Positions 1 through 5,007 of a stretch of 5,007 nt of DNA are shown here, one piece after another. Position 1 is the stretch's first letter. Each line of letters begins with the position of its first letter. The notes below the pieces were generated by a model, which was given only the letters and a program-made list of their open reading frames with translations, ran no database searches and had not been told where the DNA came from. A program made the translations under genes and the position numbers. This DNA comes from an uncultured Rubritalea sp. (GTDB lineage: Bacteria > Verrucomicrobiota > Verrucomicrobiia > Verrucomicrobiales > Akkermansiaceae). The stretch spans positions 1-5,007 of the forward strand of contig CALFBV010000046.1 of NCBI GenBank assembly GCA_937951395.1. Reading direction: 5' to 3'.

Positions 1-563
1 AATTCACCCTCGTAGGAGCCACCACACGTTCGGGAATGCTCACCGCCCCACTCCGCTCACGCTTCGGACTGGTGAACCGTCTGGACTACTATTCCAAGGA
101 AGAACTCGCAGTCATCATCGAGCGTTCCGCAGGTCTGTTAGAGATAGAAATCACCCCCGATGGAGCATTAGAAATAGCCAGACGTTCCCGAGGCACACCC
201 CGCATCGCGAACAACCTCCTCCGCTGGGTGCGTGACTTCGCCCAAGTGAAAGCCGATGGGACGATCAGTGCCGACATCGCTAACAACGCCCTCGCCATGA
301 TCGAGATAGACGAAGACGGCATCGATGAAATGGACAAGCGCATCCTAGAAGCAGTCATTTATAAGTTCAACGGAGGTCCCGTGGGTCTCACATCAGTGGC
401 AGTGGCCGTAGGCGAAGATGCCTCCACCATCGAGGAAGTCCACGAACCATTCCTCATCATGCAAGGCTTTCTAAAACGCACCCCCCGAGGCCGAGTAGCA
501 CTACCTACTGCCTACACCAAGATAGGTGCCACACCACCTAAGAATTCTGAGGAGCTGTTTTAA
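1..563 (+). CDS. ruvB: Holliday junction branch migration ATPase RuvB, 3' part (5' end outside window)
   Basis: RuvB is the hexameric AAA+ motor that, with RuvA and RuvC, drives branch migration of Holliday junctions in cytoplasmic recombination and repair. The open frame enters the window already running: codons start at base 3 ([11 protein letters not shown]) and continue to TAA at 561-563, so about 186 C-terminal residues are visible against roughly 335-350 for the whole family. Visible landmarks are the sensor-1 region GATTRSGM, the arginine-finger segment TAPLRSRFG, the sensor-2 segment [20 protein letters not shown], and the C-terminal winged-helix DNA-binding domain with [23 protein letters not shown] and KRTPRGR. 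All are near-identical to the family as I know it. The internal ATG at base 36 is not the start. The Walker A and B motifs lie upstream of the window. The gene is GC-rich, unlike the stretch from 1433 on. Its stop lies only 2 bases from the stop of the convergent neighbour, and I see no terminator hairpin between them. Confidence 0.97.
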   Translation, partial: FTLVGATTRSGMLTAPLRSRFGLVNRLDYYSKEELAVIIERSAGLLEIEITPDGALEIARRSRGTPRIANNLLRWVRDFAQVKADGTISADIANNALAMIEIDEDGIDEMDKRILEAVIYKFNGGPVGLTSVAVAVGEDASTIEEVHEPFLIMQGFLKRTPRGRVALPTAYTKIGATPPKNSEELF

Positions 564-565
564 AG

Positions 566-820
566 CTACTTATCTTTCTTAGGTGTTTTTAATTCCTTAG
601 GTTCCTTCGGCTCTACACCGATGTGGAACCTATAGAGATCCTCTACTTTCGCGCGAGCCCAGAATGTTTTGCGGAGGAATTTCAAACTCGACTTAACACT
701 GGGATCTCTACTGAAGCAGTTGATCCGGATTCGGAACGCTAGGTCTTCCCAGCCGTATTCATCGACCAGTTCATTGAGCATACGCTCTAGGGTGATTCCG
801 TGCAGTGGATCATTACTCAT
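566..820 (-). CDS. VF530/DUF2132 family small DNA-binding protein
   Basis: This is an 84-residue cytoplasmic protein of the VF530 family (formerly DUF2132), named after a Vibrio fischeri protein and annotated as DNA-binding; its cellular role is unknown. The family signature covers residues 3-67: [13 protein letters not shown], then [10 protein letters not shown], then INCF, then [20 protein letters not shown]. The core is full length. The last 15 or so residues form a Lys/Pro/Glu-rich tail with repeated K-E-P/K-T-P steps, probably disordered. The start is the ATG at 820-818 because the conserved block begins two residues later; no strong Shine-Dalgarno sequence precedes it. The gene converges on ruvB with a 2-base gap between stop codons, so the two transcripts must overlap or terminate inside one another. 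The family assignment is recalled from its motifs and is secure; the DNA-binding function is only family knowledge. Confidence 0.88.
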   Translation of the reverse strand: MSNDPLHGITLERMLNELVDEYGWEDLAFRIRINCFSRDPSVKSSLKFLRKTFWARAKVEDLYRFHIGVEPKEPKELKTPKKDK

Positions 821-889
821 ATGGCTATTTCTATAACGCTTAGAAATTTAAAAGCCACTAAAATGCAACTTAGGTAAGCCAATAGATCC

Positions 890-1369
890 ATGAACTTTAT
901 ACCTGCGGCGCTAGACAGAATGACCCATCGGTTAAACTCTCTGGCGATCAGCACCTCGCTTCTCTATCACAATACGGACTCAAGGCTCAGCGCGATACTG
1001 GATGGTCATTCTGCACCCCAGCTATCTCCGCAGGATATCCACGCTGGTGGAGACCTGATGAAATGGCGATGCCTCATCTGGCTACCTGTTCACGCCTCCC
1101 CTGCTCTGTCTGAAAAAATTGATCAGGCGATGCAAAAATTTATCACAAATAAAGAAGTGTCCGGCGTGGTCAGCATGGTCATCCACGAGGACAACATCAT
1201 CCATTTCAGCGCTCTCGAGATGGCTAACATTGAGCAGAAACGTCCTATGGAGAAGGATACTCCTTTCAGGCTCGCCCCTCTGACTAAAAATTACTCTACG
1301 GTTCTCCTCATGACTCTAGCAGAACAAGGAAAGCTCACCACATCTGAGATTTCATTATCTTTGATTTAA
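890..1369 (+). pseudogene. Truncated, catalytically dead beta-lactamase-family serine hydrolase remnant
   Basis: The 159-codon frame contains the front end of a class C beta-lactamase/penicillin-binding-protein-type serine hydrolase (PF00144). From about residue 73 (base 1106) it reads as the usual family N-terminus: KIDQAMQKFI, VSGVVSMVIHEDNIIHF, then EMANIEQKRPMEKDTPFRLA, then LMTLAEQGKLT. In active members FRIAS-x-T-K carries the catalytic Ser and Lys. Here it is FRLAPLTK: Pro130 (CCT, one transition from the Ser codon TCT) replaces the nucleophile, while the Lys is kept. The frame ends just after the GKL helix at TAA 1367-1369, so roughly three quarters of a normal 350-450 residue enzyme is missing, including the Tyr motif and the KTG-like motif. 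Residues 1-56 resemble nothing I recognise and may not be coding. Met57 (base 1058), preceded by GGTGGAGA and followed by a short hydrophobic stretch, is a plausible original start. Expression as a small non-enzymatic protein cannot be excluded. Confidence 0.72.
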
Positions 1370-1432
1370 GAATCCCAACCTCTAGACGACAAGAAATTTA
1401 TATTTGCAAAGACTGGATCAAGGCTACACAAT

Positions 1433-1990
1433 ATGGATGATATGAAATATAAATTATTCACGCTATTGGTCGCCTCGTTTACGATGGTTGCTTGTGGGCC
1501 AAAAGAAAGTGAGGCTGCTTCTAAGGAAAACAACACCTCTGAGACAGCAACAGCAGAGGCGCCTACTTCTGCTGTTGGAAAAGGCCTCGCTCCTGTTGTG
1601 CAGAAATTCAATGGAGAGAAATATACTCCGACACAAGTGGCAGGAAATCCAGATTACTACATCCTTTACTTTACTGCTAGCTGGTGACCTCCTTGCCGCC
1701 TATCAGTTCCACAGTTAGTGGAAAAGTATAACAACAAAATTACAAAAATAGACAACCTTGAACTCATACAAGTAAGTCTGGATCAGGAGCTAGATGTAGC
1801 TAAGCAATGGGCTAAAAAGGAATCGTTCCCTTGGCCTACTGTCCTGATGCCTGACATTTCTAAGACATTCATTAAGGACATCAAAGCTGAAATGGTCCCT
1901 ACCTACATTTTAATGGATAAAGATGGCAAAGAAATATTACGTGGAAATTCTGATGACCTTATGAAGAAGCATGCGGAGTTAACGATGTAG
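1433..1990 (+). CDS. Thioredoxin/tryparedoxin-like lipoprotein, probable selenoprotein (U-P-P-C active site, TGA at codon 85)
   Basis: The frame is read through TGA 1685-1687 to TAG 1988-1990, giving 185 residues. An N-terminal lipoprotein signal (KYKLFTLLVASFTMVAC, lipid Cys21) leads to a Ser/Thr/Glu/Ala-rich linker (about 22-48), then a thioredoxin fold resembling TlpA, tryparedoxin and nucleoredoxin. Fold landmarks are YYILYFTASW (75-84), [TGA]-P-P-C (85-88), RLSVPQLVEKYN, LIQVSLDQE, WPTVLMPD and the cis-Pro loop VPTYILMDKDGKE (Pro156). The TGA sits exactly at the nucleophilic first Cys of WCPPC, and coding similarity continues unbroken on both sides, so selenocysteine is the best reading; a bSECIS-like hairpin follows. 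Apart from Cys21 the only other Cys is Cys88. Start 1433 has AAGG 9 bases upstream; Met4 (1442) is an alternative start that suits the signal peptide. TATATT at 1399-1404 could be a -10 box, but no -35 is clear. The gene is AT-rich and monocistronic. Likely role, inferred: membrane-anchored thiol/selenol oxidoreductase facing the periplasm. Alternative: a single nonsense mutation or read error (TGC/TGT to TGA). Confidence 0.82.
1685..1723 (+). promoter_or_regulatory. Candidate bacterial SECIS element: in-frame TGA plus downstream hairpin
   Basis: Directly after the in-frame TGA (1685-1687) and a 19-base spacer, TTCCAC (1707-1712) pairs perfectly with GTGGAA (1718-1723), closing a five-base loop AGTTA (1713-1717). 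The loop begins 26 bases after the TGA, and G is its second base. The general model of bacterial SECIS elements asks for an apical loop roughly 16-37 bases after UGA, a short stable stem and a G among the first two loop bases; the E. coli fdhF loop also starts A-G. All three conditions are met. TAT 1701-1703 could pair with ATA 1728-1730 to make a lower stem across an internal loop. The element lies inside the coding sequence, as bacterial SECIS elements do, and would be bound by SelB carrying Sec-tRNA. A 6-bp stem can occur by chance, so position and loop identity carry the argument. Confidence 0.68.
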
Positions 1991-2015
1991 TCATCCCTTC
2001 TAATCAATAAATTTC

Positions 2016-2052
2016 AGCAGAAGCGACACAACTTTGTCGCTTCTGCTTTTTT
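2016..2052 (+). terminator. Strong intrinsic (Rho-independent) terminator
   Basis: A perfect 13-bp stem, AGCAGAAGCGACA (2016-2028) with TGTCGCTTCTGCT (2035-2047), closes a six-base loop CAACTT and runs straight into a T tract (2047-2052, continuing A-T-T). It starts 26 bases after the stop of the thioredoxin-like gene and ends over 100 bases before the phosphatase start. It therefore closes the redox gene's transcript and separates the two genes into different units. Its presence right after the TAG also supports the long read-through frame as the real gene end. Confidence 0.93.
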
Positions 2053-2132
2053 ATTGCTACCTCGATTTATAAGGGATTTGCCACGGGGATATATTGGGAA
2101 ACTTGGGAAAAAATTTGTCCTCGACTGAGGCT

Positions 2133-2156
2133 GAGTCTAAGTATATTACTAGACTC
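2133..2156. promoter_or_regulatory. Dyad-symmetric element directly upstream of the phosphatase start codon
   Basis: GAGTCT (2133-2138) pairs with AGACTC (2151-2156), and the inner AGTA (2140-2143) pairs with TACT (2147-2150), around a TAT loop with one bulged A at 2139. That makes ten base pairs in 24 bases, ending 4 bases before the ATG at 2161. No Shine-Dalgarno sequence is visible before this ATG, and the element occupies the place where one would be. It could be an RNA hairpin controlling ribosome access or a DNA operator; TATATT (2142-2147) inside it could also serve as a -10 box, which would leave a very short leader. The symmetry is seen directly; any role is inference. Confidence 0.45.
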
Positions 2157-2160
2157 TATT

Positions 2161-4875
2161 ATGAAAAACTTACCTCTAGCCTTACTGCTCACACTCACAG
2201 CTTCGCTCCAGACTGCGATTGCGCTTCCTGCAGTAACCTCACCAGTTTCCGTTGTCGCTCCGGAGAAGATCTCTGATGAAGAGTTAACGAAATTGAAACT
2301 TGAGGACACCCTAACAGATACTCAGATAGATAATTTCAAACTCGAAAGCCGCTGGCTAGGCCCCACATGGTGGGCCAATCGCATGGCTGATTGGGGAGCG
2401 AATGGTGATAGTGAAGATGTAATTCTCTGTGCGCCTAACCGTCCGTTTCTAAGCTGGAGGACAGCAATGGACATGACGAGAAACATCGACATCAGCAAAG
2501 GCGATCTAGATGTTAGCTTGCATGCTGTATTAGTTCCGAATGGAGACGCGCATGCCAAAGTAGCTCCAGATGCACTTGCTGGCTTAATCATTGGAGCCGG
2601 ACATTCACTACCTAATTATAAATCACGCGCTCTTCTCTTTGACTTCTTCAAAGGCAACAAAAACAATTATCCTGCCGTCCGAGGATCCGGTTATGCTCTG
2701 GGAATTTCTGGTGAAGGGCTTCTAAAAATCATTGATCTTGATAGCGGAAAGCTACTCGCTAACTCGCCATCACCCATAGATAAATCTAGCATAAAAAGTT
2801 TCACCATCACTACCGAGACTCATACCAAAGGTTCTGATTTCAAAACACTCAGACTTACAGCTAATCAAGACGGTCAGAAGCTTAGCATCTTTTGCACAAT
2901 CCCTACTTCACGCTTAAAAGGCGGCATAGGCCTACTCGCTCACCCCGGTTCTAAACCGCTGAAAGGTGCGGGCAAGAACATCAGCTCCGCGGAATTTCTA
3001 TTTACTAACTACAAAGTAAAATCTGGCGCCCCACGCGCAAATGCCAATGCAGTAGGGCCTATCGTAATGGCTCAATACACCATCGACCGCGGCACTCTAA
3101 AACTAACTGCTCAGTGTATGCCTAACGCAGGAAAAGAAGGCACGCTTTCATTCTACAGAGGTGGTAAGTGGCAGGTAGCAGGAACATCTGTGGTCACCGA
3201 AATAGATGAGATACTAAACTTCCGTGTGGAAAACTGGAATACAAAAGAATCCGTAGCTTATCGCGTATCTCTTCCAATCAGCGGATCAGACAAACCCGCT
3301 ACATACACAGGAAGAATAGCAGCTGAGCCTACTAGCGGAAATGTACGTCTCGCCGCTCTGGGCTGTGTGATACACCGCCCATGGGGGCAGCCTAAGAACT
3401 GGGATGAAGTAGTTTACTACCCTCACCAAGACATCATTGATCGCACATTAAAGCAGAAACCAGACCTAGTATTTTTCTATGGTGACCAGATGTATGAAGG
3501 CACACCATCATTTGTGGATGCGGCTAACATCCATGAAGACTATCTTTATAAATGGCTATTTCACTGCTACGCATTTAATGAATTACTAAGAGATCTACCC
3601 AGCGCTACTATCCCAGATGACCATGACGTCTATCAAGGTAACTACTGGGCCGCAGGTGGGCGCAAGGCACCTAATGGAAACTGGAATAATGGTGGTTATA
3701 AATTCCCTGGTGAATTCATCTCACAGGTCCACCGCACTCAGACATCACATTTACCAGACTCCCCTGCTCCAAACTCACTAGAGCAGAATATCCCAGCTTA
3801 TTTCTGTGACTGGAACTGGGGTGGCATGAGCTTTGCTATCCTCGGGGACAGGCTTTTCAAAAGTGGACCTGCTAATAATGGTCTTCCAGATAGTAAGACT
3901 AAGCGACCTGATCACTACAACAACCCAGACTTTGACACCGCAAAGCTGGACCTCCCGCATCTAGAACTTCTTGGTAAACCTCAGGAGAAATTTCTCACCA
4001 CATGGGCGACGGACTGGAGTGATGGAGCCGAGATGAAAGCTGTGCTTAGTCAGTCTCCGTTTGGTAACTTTGCAAGTCATCACTCGGGTCAATACCTTAT
4101 CGCAGATCTGGACTCCAATGGTTGGCCGCAGAGCGGACGCAACCGTGCAGTATCTATCATGCGTGCAGCACGTGCCGTTCACATCGCTGGAGATCAGCAT
4201 CTCTCTACGCTAGTTCAGCATGGAGTGGAGAATCATGATGACGCAGTATTCGGCTTCACCGCACCTGCTGTGTCTAATGCTTACGCTCGCGCATATCATC
4301 CATTGCTGAAGACTAACTATTATAAATCTCCTGTGCCAAAACCAGAGCAGTACCTTGGTAAGCGGCTCGATGGCTTCAAAAACAAAGTCACCTTCCACGC
4401 AGTAGCAAATCCTAACACTGATCCTAAAGGACCTTACCACCTCGATCACCAGAGTAATCTTGGATACCAGGTACCAGGATTTGGCATTATTGATTTTGAT
4501 ACAACTAAGCGCACTGTCACATTCCACAGCCATCCCCGCTCAGGAGAAATTGCAAAACGTCTGCCTACTGGAGAATACCCAGGCTGGCCTAAGGCGGTGA
4601 AACAGGCTGATAATGATGGTAGAGAAGTTGTAGGCTTACTAGGCAACATCAGCGTTCCAGGTGTGGCTAAGCCAGTAGTCACCGTTCACACTGCTGACGG
4701 TAAGCTTTCATGGTCACAGCGCATGATGTCTAACAAATTCACCATCCCAGCCTATACTGAGGGTGAACACATAGTTACGATTAGCGGAGACAAGGAAGAA
4801 GCACTCATGACCTACACTGCCACACCATCAGAGCCCTATGCGGAGCTTCCATTAAAAGTGGTAGAACCGAAGTAG
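2161..4875 (+). CDS. Secreted PhoD-like metallophosphatase (alkaline phosphatase D family), 904 aa
   Basis: This is a probable periplasmic or exported phosphoesterase of the PhoD-like calcineurin-fold family (PF09423-type), expected to release phosphate from phosphomono- or diesters. Residues 1-21 are a Sec-type signal peptide (KNLPLALLLTLTASLQTAIA); no twin-arginine motif is present, although classic PhoD is Tat-exported. Residues of about 60-290 form a beta-rich domain, perhaps concanavalin/LamG-like (starting LESRWLGPTWWANRMADW). About 296-395 look like the Fn3-like domain that precedes PhoD catalytic domains. The catalytic domain, about 396-790, holds AALGCVIHRPWG, PDLVFFYGDQMYEG (Asp442, Tyr445), TIPDDHDVYQGNYW (Asp486-Asp489), SHHSGQY (639-645) and HIAGDQHLSTLVQHG (Asp678, His680), the expected metal and active-site blocks. 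A C-terminal beta-type module covers about 825-904. At 904 residues it is far longer than typical PhoD (about 500-580). ATG 2161 is chosen because it begins the signal peptide. The gene is intact and stands alone behind a terminator. The substrate is unknown. Confidence 0.9.
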   Translation: MKNLPLALLLTLTASLQTAIALPAVTSPVSVVAPEKISDEELTKLKLEDTLTDTQIDNFKLESRWLGPTWWANRMADWGANGDSEDVILCAPNRPFLSWRTAMDMTRNIDISKGDLDVSLHAVLVPNGDAHAKVAPDALAGLIIGAGHSLPNYKSRALLFDFFKGNKNNYPAVRGSGYALGISGEGLLKIIDLDSGKLLANSPSPIDKSSIKSFTITTETHTKGSDFKTLRLTANQDGQKLSIFCTIPTSRLKGGIGLLAHPGSKPLKGAGKNISSAEFLFTNYKVKSGAPRANANAVGPIVMAQYTIDRGTLKLTAQCMPNAGKEGTLSFYRGGKWQVAGTSVVTEIDEILNFRVENWNTKESVAYRVSLPISGSDKPATYTGRIAAEPTSGNVRLAALGCVIHRPWGQPKNWDEVVYYPHQDIIDRTLKQKPDLVFFYGDQMYEGTPSFVDAANIHEDYLYKWLFHCYAFNELLRDLPSATIPDDHDVYQGNYWAAGGRKAPNGNWNNGGYKFPGEFISQVHRTQTSHLPDSPAPNSLEQNIPAYFCDWNWGGMSFAILGDRLFKSGPANNGLPDSKTKRPDHYNNPDFDTAKLDLPHLELLGKPQEKFLTTWATDWSDGAEMKAVLSQSPFGNFASHHSGQYLIADLDSNGWPQSGRNRAVSIMRAARAVHIAGDQHLSTLVQHGVENHDDAVFGFTAPAVSNAYARAYHPLLKTNYYKSPVPKPEQYLGKRLDGFKNKVTFHAVANPNTDPKGPYHLDHQSNLGYQVPGFGIIDFDTTKRTVTFHSHPRSGEIAKRLPTGEYPGWPKAVKQADNDGREVVGLLGNISVPGVAKPVVTVHTADGKLSWSQRMMSNKFTIPAYTEGEHIVTISGDKEEALMTYTATPSEPYAELPLKVVEPK

Positions 4876-4920
4876 GCCAGCCCGTCCTTATGTCTGAGGT
4901 GTTCTTCTTGAGTGAATGCA

Positions 4921-4940
4921 CCACCGCCTGAAGGCGGTGG
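4921..4940. other. GC-rich perfect hairpin downstream of the phosphatase; possible IS200/IS605-type end or terminator stem
   Basis: CCACCGCC (4921-4928) and GGCGGTGG (4933-4940) form a perfect 8-bp stem with a TGAA loop, 45 bases after the phosphatase stop. No T tract follows on the plus strand (CTTCAAG), so it is a poor intrinsic terminator in that direction. On the minus strand it reads GAAGCCACCGCCTTCAGGCG and onwards, a pattern resembling the subterminal hairpins of IS200/IS605 (tnpA/tnpB) elements as I remember them. A weaker dyad, GACTG (4964-4968) with CAGTC (4975-4979), lies beyond it. No transposase frame can be recognised in the remaining 67 bases, so element, terminator and dispersed hairpin repeat all stay open. 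Confidence 0.4.
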
Positions 4941-5007
4941 CTTCAAGCTCGTCGTCTAAAGCCGACTGGACGGTCAGTCACTCGCCCTCCACACCAAAGT
5001 CCCCATC

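Noticed and set aside
890..1057. The first 56 codons of the serine hydrolase frame as a real domain
   Set aside because: They match no family I know and lie before a better start (Met57 with GGTGGAGA upstream); kept inside the remnant's span only because the frame is open.
1433..1687. A complete 84-residue lipoprotein ending at the TGA
   Set aside because: It would end at FTASW, one residue before the active-site Cys position, leaving half a fold, while the coding signal continues in frame to a stop just before a strong terminator.
1685..1687. TGA reassigned to Trp or Gly in the whole genome
   Set aside because: Tryptophans in all genes here are read from TGG, no other in-frame TGA occurs in the real genes, and this TGA falls exactly on a Cys position, which fits Sec and not Trp or Gly.
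1488..1718. A 76-residue frame overlapping the thioredoxin-like gene
   Set aside because: It is out of frame with the clear lipoprotein, and its runs of Leu, Arg and Gln come from shifted Ser/Thr/Ala codons; a shadow.
1718..1990. A separate 90-residue gene starting at GTG 1718
   Set aside because: It is the second half of the thioredoxin fold in the same frame as the upstream half; its GTG lies within the hairpin stem, and no ribosome binding site fits better than read-through of the TGA.
2094..2276. A 60-residue leader-like frame overlapping the phosphatase start
   Set aside because: The overlap is the phosphatase signal peptide read in another frame (several Cys and His); no ribosome site or recognisable motif.
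2322..4682. Several minus-strand frames of 60-107 residues inside the phosphatase
   Set aside because: They are antisense shadows of a strongly supported 904-residue gene, with no family motifs or start signals.
4876..5007. C-terminus of a TnpB or other protein on the minus strand
   Set aside because: All three minus frames give short tails with early stops and no recognisable transposase motif, so no coding call is made.
1..5007. CRISPR array, tRNA or rRNA genes
   Set aside because: No regularly spaced direct repeats and no tRNA cloverleaf or rRNA signature was seen on either strand.

Overview
The window appears to come from a bacterial chromosome, most plausibly the Verrucomicrobiota or another PVC lineage. 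That placement is inference from the kinds of genes present (a very long secreted PhoD-type phosphatase, a class C beta-lactamase-type serine hydrolase remnant, a WCPPC tryparedoxin-like lipoprotein, weak Shine-Dalgarno sites); no marker here proves it. Base composition is uneven: the ruvB end is GC-rich, while the stretch around 1433-1990 is clearly AT-rich.

Layout. 1-563 (+) is the 3' part of ruvB. It converges, with a 2-base gap, on a small gene for a VF530/DUF2132-type DNA-binding protein (820-566, -). 890-1369 (+) is the decayed front end of a beta-lactamase-family serine hydrolase whose catalytic Ser position now reads Pro and whose remainder is gone. 1433-1990 (+) encodes a thioredoxin/tryparedoxin-like lipoprotein with an in-frame TGA exactly where the first Cys of WCPPC should be. 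A strong intrinsic terminator follows at 2016-2052. 2161-4875 (+) is a 904-residue secreted PhoD-like metallophosphatase with a dyad-symmetric element directly before its start codon. The last 130 bases hold a strong GC-rich hairpin that resembles, but does not prove, an IS200/IS605-type element end.

The main discovery candidate is the 1433-1990 gene. Its TGA at 1685-1687 is followed by a perfect 6-bp hairpin (1707-1723) with a 5-base loop whose second base is G, about 26 bases after the TGA. This matches the published general description of bacterial SECIS elements. The simplest reading is a membrane-anchored selenoprotein with a U-P-P-C redox centre (Sec85/Cys88). A nonsense mutation or sequencing error remains the alternative.

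The genes do not form one operon. The redox lipoprotein is monocistronic and ends in its own terminator. The phosphatase is a separate unit. ruvB and the VF530 gene are convergent housekeeping and accessory genes.
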